A stretch of DNA of 64,000 nt from Streptosporangium saharense (GTDB lineage Bacteria; Actinomycetota; Actinomycetes; Streptosporangiales; Streptosporangiaceae). Positions 1-10,164 of this stretch are shown here, piece by piece. Under the pieces are notes generated by a model. It did no database searches. It was given only the letters and a program-made list of their open reading frames with translations, and had not been told where the DNA came from. The position numbers and the translations under genes were made by a program. Numbering within the stretch: the stretch's first letter is position 1; the number at the start of each line of letters is the position of its first letter. The stretch is from assembly GCF_014203715.1 (NCBI RefSeq), contig NZ_JACHJP010000003.1, forward strand, positions 532,186 through 596,185. The letters are read 5' to 3'.

Positions 1-25
1 CTGGTGAGCCGGAAGGTTGGGGGGA

Positions 26-160
26 TCAGTGGCAGAGAACCAGGCTGAGGTTGCTCGGGGTGTGGGACTCGCAGCCCAGGACGGTCAGCGTGCTGCCGCC
101 CCCACCGCCGCCGTGGCCGCCACCGGGGGCTTCCAGGCTCTGCAGGTCGAGAAGTACCAT
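26..160 (-). CDS. lanA: Class III lanthipeptide precursor peptide (SapB/labyrinthopeptin type)
   Basis: This 44-residue peptide is the probable substrate of the synthetase encoded just upstream. The leader starts MVLLDLQSLE, which matches the LxDLQ box that class III synthetases recognise. A Gly-rich stretch follows (residues 13-22), then a 22-residue core starting at Ser23. The core carries two labionin-type units: STLTVLGC (residues 23-30) and SNLSLVLC (36-43). Both fit Ser-x2-Ser/Thr-x3-Cys, the spacing seen in SapB (RamS). The ATG is preceded by GGAGGTG at about 8 nt. The gene lies 55 bp downstream of the synthetase gene on the same strand. The product would be dehydrated at Ser/Thr and cyclised to two lanthionine or labionin rings. 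In the first unit the second position is Thr rather than Ser, so a methyl-labionin or a plain lanthionine is possible. The assignment rests on motif and context; the ring type is inferred. Confidence 0.9.
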   Translation of the reverse strand: MVLLDLQSLEAPGGGHGGGGGGSTLTVLGCESHTPSNLSLVLCH

Positions 161-215
161 TGCTCTACACCTCCTTCGATCTTCGAGGTTCGCGGGAGTA
201 AGGTCGCTCGGCGGT

Positions 216-2807
216 TCACACAGGCGTTGCCTTGGTCAGGGAGCCTGTGCCGCCGGGCGGCCCGGTAAAGGGGAGGAACACCGGCTCGTCGCCGAGCACG
301 GTGCTCATCGCGAAGAGGACTCCGGCCGTGCCGGTCGCGAAGTCCATGGAAAGCCGCATCAGTTGGTCGCCGGGGAAGGCCAGGCCACCCTCGTAGGGCA
401 GGGCGTGCCAGCCGAGCCCGCCGAGCTGCGCGGTCACAAGATCATCGGTTGCGGGGTCCTTCCGCCGGGCCCGCCGCGCGCCCAGGGCCGCGATCATGCC
501 GCTCCGGCCGGTGAACAGGCCGGGCTGGACGTAGAAGCCGCCCCCGGTGACACGTTCGCAGCCTTCGAGCGCGGTCCCGAACTCCGCGTCGTCGCGGTTG
601 GCCAGATAGCGGGCCAGGGCCAGGGCGATGCCGACGGACCCCTCGTCGAGGTAGGGCAGGATGCGCCAGCCCTGGGTGACCTGGAGCGAGCCGTCCTCGC
701 TCTCGGTGCACCGCCGCAGGTCCTGGCGGAGCGCCACGGCGGCGGCGTCGAGCATCGAGGGGTCGCCGCCGTGTTCGTAGGCGTGGGTGAGGAGCAGGGC
801 CGGGCCGCTCGATCCGTACATCAGGCCCGCCCGGGGGTTGCTCCCGCCGCTGGTCTCCGGCACGTCCTCGGGGCCGCCGAGCCGCTCCGCGCAGAGGCGG
901 GCGATCCGGTGGGCCAGGTCGGTCAGGCCCGTCTCGCCGGTCGCCGCGCCCAGGTGGAAGAGGTTGAGGCCGATGCCGGACAGGCCGCCGAACAGGCCGA
1001 GATCCAGGGCCTCCCACTTCTCCCGCATGCACTTCTCGACGATGTCCAGCGCGTCCTGACGGTGCCCGAGCAGGTCGAGCACGTACGCCACCCCGTGCAG
1101 GCCGTCGTAGAAGCCGAGCCCGGTGCCGGGGGAGGGGTCGAGGGCCCCGCGCCGCAGCCACTCCTCGTGCTCGGGGAAGCGGCCGCAGCCCGCCCGCTCC
1201 AGGGCGTACAGCACGCCCGCGGCGCCGTGGGCGATGCCGAGACCGCCGCCGGTACGGAACTGGGCGATGTCGCCGGGGAAGAGACGGTCCCGCCGCTCGG
1301 GGGTCGCGCTGGCCAGGATCGCCCTGGCCATCGACTCCCTGACCTCCGGCCAGCCGTCGCTTTCCGGCCGGGGGATCCGAGCGGGGGTCGCCTCCGTCGT
1401 CCCGAGGATGGTCGTGACCGCCTCCTGAACCATCTCGGGCGGCACGGGGAAGGTCCGGGTGACGAGTTCGCCCAGGTGCAGGACCTTGGCCCGGTCGAGC
1501 GGCAGCATGATGGTCAACTGCGGCGCGAACAGTCCGAGGCACAGGCAGGCCAGGGCGTATTCGTCGATCTCGACGCCGGTCCGGTCGCGCGGCGCCCCGA
1601 AGGCCGGGTGGCCCAGGGTGGCGCGAGCCCGGTCCTCGGCCAGCGTCGCGACCTCGTAGTCGATGAGGACGAGGCGCCCCTCACCGGTGACGAGGATGTT
1701 GTTGGGGTGCAGGTCACCGAAGACCACGCCGCGCTCGTGCAGCGTCGTGACGGCCTGCCTGACCTTGGGGAGAGTCTCCAGCGCCCAGGCGGTGTACTCG
1801 GCGAGGTCCTCCTCGTCGCAGGTCGCCCTGGTCAGGGGGTAGCGCTTGACCAGGAGCCGCTGCAGGGGGTTGCCGTCGACGAACTCCTGCACCAGGAAGT
1901 GGTGCTCGCCCAGCGTGAAGTAGTCCACCAGCGCGGGCACCGCGTCGAGACCGGCCAGCCTGCGCAGCATGTCGCGCTCATGCGCCAGCCGCGCCACCGC
2001 GTCCCGCCCCGCCGCGTCGAGCCCGGCGTGCGGCCGCGCCTCCTTCAGCACCACCCGCCGCCCGGTGCTCCGGTCACGCCCCAGATAGACGCCCCCGCCG
2101 TTGGAGAACTGCAGCACACTCTCGATGTCGTACGGCAGGCCGCCGGTGGTGACCGCGTTACGGGCCGCGAGATGGGGTTCGAGGAAGGCGGGCAGCCGTA
2201 CCCAGGGAGGAAGACTGAAGGCGGCGCCGCGGACGTCGGGGACGAGACGCCCCTCGTCGTTCTCGACGGCCAGCACCAGCTCGCCGTTCTCACCCACGCA
2301 GTGCCTGGGCACGAAGCCCCCGTAGCGCACGAACAGCGGGCCCTCGCCGTAGCGCAGGTCGCTGAGCACGTAGGGACCCCTGACGCCGCGCAGCAGCTCG
2401 TCGAGCTCCTTGAGGATCAGTTCGAGCTGGGCCTCGTCGACGGGGTAGATCGTCACGAGCTTGCCGCTCGACCCCCGGGCGGCGGCCTTGGAGTTCAGCA
2501 TGGCCATGATCGGCAGACCGCGCAGGAACTTGAACGCCACGCCCCGGGGCACGCAGTAGTCCCACACGGCGTCGAGGGCGCGCTCGGCGTCCTCGACGCA
2601 CGCCGAGACGTGGATCTTCCACCCCTGGGCGGGCGTCCTGCCGTCGGCGGGCGCGTAGTGCATCCAGGTGTCACCGGCCTGGTGCCTCCATCCCGGCGGC
2701 ACCTCCCGCTTCGCCTGGGGGAAGTCGGTGAGCTCTCCCCGGGAACCGTCAAGGGTGTCGTAAAAGATCCGGTCAGCGAGACAGTAAACCTCATACTGGG
2801 CATTCAC
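216..2807 (-). CDS. lanKC: Class III lanthipeptide synthetase LanKC (lyase-kinase-cyclase)
   Basis: This cytosolic enzyme phosphorylates Ser/Thr of the precursor, eliminates the phosphate and cyclises Cys onto the dehydro-residues. The order is the standard one for RamC/LabKC. A phospho-Ser/Thr lyase occupies about residues 1-200 (FKFL, KLVTIYP and FVRYGGF motifs). A kinase follows at about 215-480, with VVLKEARP holding the ATP-binding Lys, GDLHPNN as catalytic loop and LIDYE as metal loop. A LanC-like cyclase fills the rest (GLSGIGLNL, FTGRSGMIA). The Zn-binding Cys/Cys/His of class I, II and IV cyclases is absent (LDEGSVGIA where the Cys motif would be), which marks class III rather than IV. 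I chose GTG 2807 (VNAQYEVYCLADRIFYD) because GGGAG lies 6 nt upstream and RamC-type proteins begin at this block. An in-frame ATG at 2888 has no ribosome-binding site. The length of 863 aa is normal for the family. Confidence 0.93.
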   Translation of the reverse strand: MNAQYEVYCLADRIFYDTLDGSRGELTDFPQAKREVPPGWRHQAGDTWMHYAPADGRTPAQGWKIHVSACVEDAERALDAVWDYCVPRGVAFKFLRGLPIMAMLNSKAAARGSSGKLVTIYPVDEAQLELILKELDELLRGVRGPYVLSDLRYGEGPLFVRYGGFVPRHCVGENGELVLAVENDEGRLVPDVRGAAFSLPPWVRLPAFLEPHLAARNAVTTGGLPYDIESVLQFSNGGGVYLGRDRSTGRRVVLKEARPHAGLDAAGRDAVARLAHERDMLRRLAGLDAVPALVDYFTLGEHHFLVQEFVDGNPLQRLLVKRYPLTRATCDEEDLAEYTAWALETLPKVRQAVTTLHERGVVFGDLHPNNILVTGEGRLVLIDYEVATLAEDRARATLGHPAFGAPRDRTGVEIDEYALACLCLGLFAPQLTIMLPLDRAKVLHLGELVTRTFPVPPEMVQEAVTTILGTTEATPARIPRPESDGWPEVRESMARAILASATPERRDRLFPGDIAQFRTGGGLGIAHGAAGVLYALERAGCGRFPEHEEWLRRGALDPSPGTGLGFYDGLHGVAYVLDLLGHRQDALDIVEKCMREKWEALDLGLFGGLSGIGLNLFHLGAATGETGLTDLAHRIARLCAERLGGPEDVPETSGGSNPRAGLMYGSSGPALLLTHAYEHGGDPSMLDAAAVALRQDLRRCTESEDGSLQVTQGWRILPYLDEGSVGIALALARYLANRDDAEFGTALEGCERVTGGGFYVQPGLFTGRSGMIAALGARRARRKDPATDDLVTAQLGGLGWHALPYEGGLAFPGDQLMRLSMDFATGTAGVLFAMSTVLGDEPVFLPFTGPPGGTGSLTKATPV

Positions 2808-2954
2808 GGCATTCTCCCTGCTGTCTTCCATACCGAAGAATTCCGGATAACCAGAGAAATGACTAGTTACAAACTCCATGAGTCGCATGTGCGAAACTCA
2901 CAGGTTTAATCGTGAGATCAGGCGCTACCTGGGCATTTGCGATATAAGTGAAAG
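2808..2954 (-). promoter_or_regulatory. AT-rich intergenic region, probable lanKC-lanA promoter region
   Basis: This 147-bp gap between the sensor kinase and lanKC is far richer in A/T than its flanks (runs such as GAAAACTTTTCC and GATATAAGTG). It therefore stands out as a promoter/regulatory region. The GGGAG ribosome-binding site for GTG 2807 lies at its inner end. I cannot name a -10/-35 pair with confidence. Confidence 0.4.
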
Positions 2955-3674
2955 TTATTCAGAAAACTTTTCCGGCACCTCGGCGACGAGCCGGAACCAC
3001 CCGTCCCCGTCCGCCGTGGTCCGCAGCGTGCCGCCCAGCCCGGTGACGCGGTGCCGCAGGTTTCCCAGGCCGTCCCCGCCGCCGGGCCGTTCCCCGTGCG
3101 GCCCGTGGGGCGCGCCGTCGTTGGCGACGCTCAGCCGCAGCCGCCCGTCCCTGCCGGTCAGCTCGATCACGCACCTGCCGGGCTCGCTGTGCCTGAGCAT
3201 GTTCGTGACCCCCTCGCGGACCACGGTCCCCAGCACCGCGCTGACGTCCGCGGGCAGCCCGGGGCGCGCGACGCTGACCGAGCAGTCGATCCCGAAGCCC
3301 GCCAGGAGGCTCTGCGCCCGCGTGCTCTCCCCCTGCAGCGAGAGCCGCCGCTCGCCCCTGGTCCCCCTGGAGACGTGTCGTACGGCGTGCGCGGCGTGCC
3401 GTACCGCGTCGAGGGCCTCGGCCAGCTCGTCGCGCAGCCGCTCGTCACCCGCGGCGTGCCGGTAGGCCAGCTCGCTCTTGATCGACGCCAGCCAGAGCCA
3501 GTGTCCGGCCAGGTCGTGGACGTCGCGCGCGAGCTCCTCCCTGGCCAGCCGTACGGCCCTGTCGCGCTCGGCGCGCAGCCGCCTGATCCTGCACGCCAGG
3601 ACGAGCGTGACCCCCAGGGAGACAAGCAGGATTCCCGCCGCGACCGCCGTGACGGCGTACAGCTGGTGCGGCAT
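2955..3674 (-). CDS. Sensor histidine kinase, NarL-partner (HisKA_3) type, of the lanthipeptide locus
   Basis: This 239-residue protein has one N-terminal membrane helix (about residues 5-28, YAVTAVAAGILLVSLGVTLV) and almost no extracellular part. The H-box is ELARDVHDLAGHWLWL, with the phospho-accepting His in VHDLAGH. A GHKL ATPase domain follows, with an N-box-like EGVTNMLRHS and a G-box GGGDGLGNLRHRV. Such kinases phosphorylate LuxR/NarL-type response regulators. No partner regulator is adjacent on this side, so it is an orphan here, or the partner lies beyond the left edge. ATG 3674 was chosen because AGGG lies 7 nt upstream; a TTG at 3680 is also in frame. The gene sits upstream of lanKC on the same strand. 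The roughly 150-bp gap between them is AT-rich and may hold a separate promoter, so lanKC-lanA can be independently transcribed. Confidence 0.82.
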   Translation of the reverse strand: MPHQLYAVTAVAAGILLVSLGVTLVLACRIRRLRAERDRAVRLAREELARDVHDLAGHWLWLASIKSELAYRHAAGDERLRDELAEALDAVRHAAHAVRHVSRGTRGERRLSLQGESTRAQSLLAGFGIDCSVSVARPGLPADVSAVLGTVVREGVTNMLRHSEPGRCVIELTGRDGRLRLSVANDGAPHGPHGERPGGGDGLGNLRHRVTGLGGTLRTTADGDGWFRLVAEVPEKFSE

Positions 3675-3759
3675 CAACAACCCTTATGAGGCAGGTGCAT
3701 ACATGGAAATAAAGTCAAAAAACCATTTAACTGTCAACGAATAACAACGCCACCCGGCA

Positions 3760-3786
3760 CCGGACGGCAGGAAATGCCGACACCGG
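3760..3786. terminator. Hairpin between the M50-like gene and the sensor kinase
   Basis: CCGGACGGCA and TGCCGACACCGG form an imperfect stem around a GGAAA loop. Read on the minus strand it is followed by GTTGTTATT, so it could terminate the M50-like gene before the lanthipeptide operon. Stem imperfections keep the confidence moderate. Confidence 0.4.
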
Positions 3787-3852
3787 GCGTGCGGCGCGTT
3801 ATGGATCTCTATCCGCGGGCCTTTTCCCCGCCGCGCATCGGCGGCGTGAGAA

Positions 3853-4602
3853 TCAGCGCAGCAGGGACGACAACGACGAGAGCTGGAGCGGGCTCAGCAG
3901 CCAGGCGCCGACGGCCAGGCAGGCGAGCGCGACCAGCAGGAAAAGGAAGATCCAGAACCCGGCGGGCAGACCGGTCAGCCGGGCGAGCTGGTCGGCGTCG
4001 GAGTCGGGCGTGCGGCCGTAGCGGCGTTTACGGCGCAGCTCCAGGATCGGCCTGACCCCGCCGAACAGCAGGAACCACACCGCGAGCTGGGCCAGGACGG
4101 CGTCCACGTCCGGCGGGGAGTACCACGTGAGGGCGAAGATCGCCCCACCCGTCGCCAGCAGGCTCACCACGCCGAAGAGGTTGCGGATCAGCAGCAGCAT
4201 GCACAGCAGCAGGCCGAGCACGACCGTGATCAGCGCCGTCACGTGACCCGACGAGACCAGCCACGCCCCGCCGAGCCCCAGCAGGGACGGCGCGACGTAT
4301 CCCGAGGCGGCGGTCAGGATCATCCCCGGCCCCGTCGGCCTGCCCCGGGTCAGGGTGACGCCCGAGGTGTCGGAGTGCAGCCGGATGCCCTGGAGCTTGC
4401 GCCGGGTGAGCAGCGCCATCAGCGCGTGCCCGCCCTCGTGCGCGATCGTGACCAGGCCCCGGGAAAGCTGCCACGAGGTGGACCAGACCACCACGGCCAG
4501 GGCCACCAGTGCGACCAGCAGCACGGCCCACCCGGGCGGCTCCGTCTGGACCCCGGTCAGGGCCCGCCAGACCTCGGACAACGACCACCTCACCCCTCGC
4601 AC
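3853..4602 (-). CDS. M50B-like membrane zinc metalloprotease family protein
   Basis: This polytopic membrane protein is of the Peptidase_M50B-like kind. The HExxH zinc motif is HEGGH (in VTIAHEGGHALMALL) inside the second hydrophobic segment. About six membrane helices can be seen, including WAVLLVALVALAVVVW near the N-terminus, ALITVVLGLLLCMLLLI in the middle and FWIFLFLLVALACLAVGAW near the C-terminus. Family members are predicted intramembrane proteases, but substrates are unknown. GTG 4602 is preferred because GGAAGG lies 8 nt upstream. An upstream in-frame start at 4755 would add 51 residues without membrane or family character. The gene stands alone, with the lanthipeptide operon downstream on the same strand. 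Confidence 0.75.
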   Translation of the reverse strand: MRGVRWSLSEVWRALTGVQTEPPGWAVLLVALVALAVVVWSTSWQLSRGLVTIAHEGGHALMALLTRRKLQGIRLHSDTSGVTLTRGRPTGPGMILTAASGYVAPSLLGLGGAWLVSSGHVTALITVVLGLLLCMLLLIRNLFGVVSLLATGGAIFALTWYSPPDVDAVLAQLAVWFLLFGGVRPILELRRKRRYGRTPDSDADQLARLTGLPAGFWIFLFLLVALACLAVGAWLLSPLQLSSLSSLLR

Positions 4603-4834
4603 CCCGCGGGCCTTCCACGGCGCCGGAGCAAAGCGTCCCACGACATCCGGTCTGCTGGCGATAAAGCCGTGACAGGACGGTCCCGGCTGGTTCGCCCGCC
4701 GTACTCCCCGCTGTCCCACGCAGGTCACCTTCACCCCCGAACCTGGGGCTCCCACCCTCGGCCAGAGGGCTGCTGATCAGCCCGGCCGCCGATTACACTC
4801 GGTCATCGGAACACCCTTGATCGGGGGAAATCAC

Positions 4835-5311
4835 GTGAACGATCAAAATGCCGGGCTTATCAGGAATTTCTATGCCGCGCTGGCCCATGCCGACTGCGAC
4901 GCCATGGAACGGTGCTACCACCCCGAGGTCTCCTTCGGAGATCCCGTCTTCCTGGAGCTCGAAGGCAGGGGCAGGGTCATGGGCATGTGGCGGATGCTGC
5001 TGAGCGGCGCGGGCGGCGTCGCCGTGGCCGTCAGGGACGTCACCGCCAGGCGCTACGACGGCGCGGCCCACTGGACCGCCAGCTACGTCTTCGGCACGAC
5101 CGGCAGGCAGGTGGTCAACGAGATCGACGCCCTGTTCAGGTTCGAGGACGGTCTGATCGTCCGGCACCACGACGAGTTCGACTTCAGGCGCTGGGCCAGG
5201 ATGGCCCTCGGCAGACCGACGGGACTGCCGTTCGGCTGGACGCCGATGTTCCGGGACACGATCCGGGGTAGAGCGATGCAGTCGCTTGAGGACTTCATGA
5301 GGGCCGGATGA
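4835..5311 (+). CDS. SnoaL-like / NTF2-fold protein
   Basis: This 158-residue protein has the SnoaL-like polyketide cyclase / NTF2-like pattern. It opens with the helix LIRNFYAALAHADCDAMERCYHPEVSF, has a GR-x-MGMWRM stretch, and ends in beta-strands with NEIDALFRFEDGLIVRHHDEFDF. Such proteins form a cone-shaped pocket and act as small hydrolases, isomerases or binding proteins; the substrate cannot be told from sequence. GTG 4835 is chosen because GGGGGA lies 8 nt upstream. Its stop overlaps an ATG of the corA reading frame, so the two genes are probably co-transcribed. Confidence 0.75.
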   Translation: MNDQNAGLIRNFYAALAHADCDAMERCYHPEVSFGDPVFLELEGRGRVMGMWRMLLSGAGGVAVAVRDVTARRYDGAAHWTASYVFGTTGRQVVNEIDALFRFEDGLIVRHHDEFDFRRWARMALGRPTGLPFGWTPMFRDTIRGRAMQSLEDFMRAG

Positions 5312-5322
5312 GGAGAACAGGC

Positions 5323-6459
5323 GTGGCCGATCGGCAGATGCGCAGCATACTGAGCCTGGTACGCGGGCGTTCCGGGGGAGAGCGTGACTCTCCCGAGCGC
5401 TCGATGGACCCCAGGGCGGACGACCAGCCGCCCTCGCCCCGCTCGCACGTCATCGACAGCGCGATCTACGTGGACGGGCGCAGGGACGTGACCCCCGAGC
5501 TGCCCGAGGCCTTCGAGTTCCTGAAGAAGACACCGGGCAGCATGGCCTGGATCGGCTTCTACCGCCCCGAGGACGCGGTCATCGTCAACGTGGCCGAGGA
5601 GTTCGACCTGCACGAACTGGCCGTCGAGGACGCCATCGTCGCCCACCAGCGGCCCAAGGCCGACCGCTACGGCGACACGCTGTTCGTGGTGCTCCGCCCC
5701 GCCAGATATCTCGACGAGGCCGAGGAGGTCGACTTCGGCGAACTGCACGTCTTCGTCGGCCAGAACTTCGTGATCACCGTACGGCACAGCGAGACCCCCG
5801 ACCTGTCCCAGGTCCGCAGGCGGATGGAGGGCGACCCCGAACTGCTCGCCAAGGGGCCGCAAGCGGTGTTCTACGCCATCCTGGACGCGGTCGTGGACGG
5901 CTACGCCCCGGTCGTCGCGGGACTGCAGAACGACATCGACGAGATCGAGGTCGAGGTCTTCGACAACAAGCCCGGCGTCTCCCGCCGCATCTACGAGCTG
6001 TCCCGCGAGGTGATCGAGTTCCAGCGCGCCACCCAGCCGCTGCTCGTGATGATCGAGGGCCTCATCGCCGGGGCGCCGAAGTACGGCATGGACCAGGAGG
6101 TGCAGCGGCACCTGCGCGACGTCGCCGACCACGCGATCACCGTGGCCGAACGGGTCAGCGGCTTCCGGCAGATGCTCCACGACATCCTCGTGGTCAACTC
6201 GACCATGGTCGCCCAGGCCCAGAACGAGCACATGACGAACCTCACCGAGGTCAGCAACGCCCAGAACGAGGAGGTCAAGAAGATCTCCGCCTGGGCCGCG
6301 ATCCTCTTCGCCCCGACCCTCGTCGGCACCATCTACGGCATGAACTTCGAGGTCATGCCGGAGATCCACTGGTGGTTCGGCTATCCCTTCGCGGTTCTCC
6401 TGATGGCGGCCGTCTGCCTCACCCTCTATGTCGTGTTCAAACGCCGTGACTGGCTGTGA
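5323..6459 (+). CDS. corA: CorA-family magnesium/divalent cation channel
   Basis: This 378-residue inner-membrane protein has a long soluble N-terminal domain and the two C-terminal helices of the CorA family. The diagnostic YGMNFEVMPE loop lies between the helices (AAILFAPTLVGTIYGMNF, then FAVLLMAAVCLTLYVVF), and a basic tail KRRDWL follows. CorA pentamers pass Mg2+ and sometimes Co2+ or Ni2+ down the membrane potential. GTG 5323 is preferred because AGGAGA lies 6 nt upstream; ATG 5308 overlaps the preceding stop and is possible. It is probably co-transcribed with the SnoaL-like gene. Confidence 0.93.
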   Translation: MADRQMRSILSLVRGRSGGERDSPERSMDPRADDQPPSPRSHVIDSAIYVDGRRDVTPELPEAFEFLKKTPGSMAWIGFYRPEDAVIVNVAEEFDLHELAVEDAIVAHQRPKADRYGDTLFVVLRPARYLDEAEEVDFGELHVFVGQNFVITVRHSETPDLSQVRRRMEGDPELLAKGPQAVFYAILDAVVDGYAPVVAGLQNDIDEIEVEVFDNKPGVSRRIYELSREVIEFQRATQPLLVMIEGLIAGAPKYGMDQEVQRHLRDVADHAITVAERVSGFRQMLHDILVVNSTMVAQAQNEHMTNLTEVSNAQNEEVKKISAWAAILFAPTLVGTIYGMNFEVMPEIHWWFGYPFAVLLMAAVCLTLYVVFKRRDWL

Positions 6460-6583
6460 CCACACAAACCACCCGCGTTTCCCACCCTTACCGAAGGACA
6501 TTTCCCGTACGGCCCGGCGCCCACTTCCCCGGATTCTGTAAACGAATTTGTCGAGCTTTCCGTGAAGCGCGCTTTCCAGGCGG

Positions 6584-6874
6584 TCAGCCGAGCTTCGCCA
6601 GGATCAGGTCGAGCTTGTCGTCCATCGAGCCCACCCGCTTCTCCACGGCGTCCATCCGGCTGCCCAGGCTTCGCACCTCGGCGGTGAGCGCGCTCATCCC
6701 GTCCACGATCTCCTCAAGCGTCAGGGAGGTGCACGTCACGATCTCCTCCTGGACGACCAGGTGTGGCTCGCCCAGCGCCTCCCTGAGGTCGGCGAGGTCC
6801 GCGTCCGCCCTGAAGGCCCAGGATTCGAGCGCCGCCACTCGCCGGCAGGTGCTCGTCGTCGTCACGTCGGTCAT
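6584..6874 (-). CDS. Small coiled-coil protein of unknown function
   Basis: This 96-residue protein starts at ATG 6874 behind AGGAG (CCAGGAGATCGC). The C-terminal half has heptad-like hydrophobic spacing (LTAEVRSLGSRMDAVEKRV, then MDDKLDLILAKL), which predicts a coiled coil and oligomerisation. There is no signal peptide and no membrane helix. I do not recognise a family. It sits alone between corA (convergent) and the E1 gene. Confidence 0.6.
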   Translation of the reverse strand: MTDVTTTSTCRRVAALESWAFRADADLADLREALGEPHLVVQEEIVTCTSLTLEEIVDGMSALTAEVRSLGSRMDAVEKRVGSMDDKLDLILAKLG

Positions 6875-6987
6875 GCGATCTCCTGGTCGAGGGGAACTCC
6901 GTCGGACGGCGGGTCGCGCCACGGAGCCGTCACGTTGCGTCGCCAATTGAACACGACAAACGGTATGGCGGGGGCGCTTTCACGAGG

Positions 6988-9198
<2,211 letters not shown>

Positions 9199-9444
9199 AG
9201 CCCGATTATGTCCCCATCGGAGAGTGTCGCACCGGCACCTTGACGTCTTTGGCGTCACACCCCGCCCGTTTCTGGACATCATGCCTGGTGAGCGGTGCCT
9301 TCGGTGAAAACTCACACCGTCTGCCGGATTTATCAACTAATAGCCCGACTTGTGTGTCTATTTGACGTAATGATGCGGGGGTTTCGGTCGGGTACGCCAA
9401 TGGGAGGGGACATTCCCCCGAGGGCCGGTCTCGTTCATCCCGTC

Positions 9445-9460
9445 GTTAACGAACGCTAAC
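9445..9460. promoter_or_regulatory. Candidate TetR operator upstream of the E1 gene (GTTARCG palindrome, copy 1)
   Basis: GTTAACGAACGCTAAC is a 16-bp interrupted palindrome built from GTTARCG half-sites. It overlaps the stop codon of the TetR gene and lies about 250 bp upstream of the E1 start. It matches the copies at 10078-10093 and 10106-10121. It would link the E1 gene to the same regulator. Confidence 0.6.
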
Positions 9461-10064
9461 TTCCGTCGTCGTTCAGCGTGGCGAGAGCCGTACGGGCCAT
9501 GCCGAGCAGCAGGCGCGCCATGGCCTCCTCGGGCAGCTCGCCCGCGCTGTGCGGGGTCGAGTTGAGCAGGCCGAAGACGGCGTGCGTCGCGGCGCGCAGC
9601 CTGGCGGGCGGGCACGCGGGGTGCAGCTCGCTCAGCACCGTGACCCACTCCTCGACGTAGAGACGCTGGAGCCTGCGGATCTGGCGCCGGGCGGGTTCGG
9701 GCACGTTGCCCAGCTCGCGGTCGTGCACGGTGATCAGTGAAGGATGGCTGAGGGCGAACTCGATCTGGCCGCTGAGCAGGGCGTCCAGCGCGGCCTCCGG
9801 ACTCGGGGCGGTCGTCACCCGGCTCGCGGCCGAGGCGTGCAGGCGCTCGCTGACGTCGAGCAGCATCTCGGCGAGCAGTGCCTCCTTGCCGCTGAAGTGC
9901 CGGTAGAGGGCCGGGCCTGAGACGCCGACCGCGCCGCCGATGTCCTCGATGGAGACGCCGTGGAACCCTCGCGCGGCGAACAGCCTGGCCGCGGCGTCCA
10001 GGATCTCCACGCGCCGCGTCCCACGGTTACGGGTAGGGGTACGAGCGGTCGTCACATCTCGCAT
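9456..10064 (-). CDS. TetR-family regulator of the leucine/isovalerate block
   Basis: This 202-residue TetR protein has an N-terminal helix-turn-helix (RVEILDAAARLFAARGFHGVSIEDIGGAVGVSGPALYRHFSGKEALL, quoted in parts: VSIEDIGGAVGVSGPALYRH is the HTH). A ligand-binding helical domain follows. It is divergent from the methylcrotonyl-CoA carboxylase operon across about 100 bp that hold two GTTARYG palindromes. It probably represses that operon and itself until an acyl-CoA or similar intermediate binds. The ligand is inferred from the neighbours only. The first ATG (10064) is used. Confidence 0.87.
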   Translation of the reverse strand: MRDVTTARTPTRNRGTRRVEILDAAARLFAARGFHGVSIEDIGGAVGVSGPALYRHFSGKEALLAEMLLDVSERLHASAASRVTTAPSPEAALDALLSGQIEFALSHPSLITVHDRELGNVPEPARRQIRRLQRLYVEEWVTVLSELHPACPPARLRAATHAVFGLLNSTPHSAGELPEEAMARLLLGMARTALATLNDDGS

Positions 10065-10077
10065 GGTAGACGCTGAC

Positions 10078-10121
10078 GTTAATGGTGACTAACATCGGCG
10101 GTGACGTTAGCGACCGTTAAC
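10078..10121. promoter_or_regulatory. Two TetR operator candidates (GTTARYG palindromes, copies 2 and 3)
   Basis: GTTAATGGTGACTAAC (10078-10093) and GTTAGCGACCGTTAAC (10106-10121) are 16-bp palindromes with the same half-site as 9445-9460. Their centres are 28 bp apart, close to helical phase. They fill the short divergent promoter region between the TetR gene and the carboxylase operon, the usual position for TetR autoregulation. Confidence 0.72.
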
Positions 10122-10164
10122 CCACGACGACGGCGTCGGGGGAGCCCAGGGCAAGGGAGCTCGG

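Noticed and set aside
51-2909. Very long plus-strand reading frame (952 aa) opposite the LanKC gene
   Set aside because: It is a frame shadow caused by high GC; the minus-strand frame has full LanKC motifs and a ribosome-binding site.
5083-6501. Long minus-strand frame opposite corA
   Set aside because: It is a shadow of the CorA gene and has no family features.
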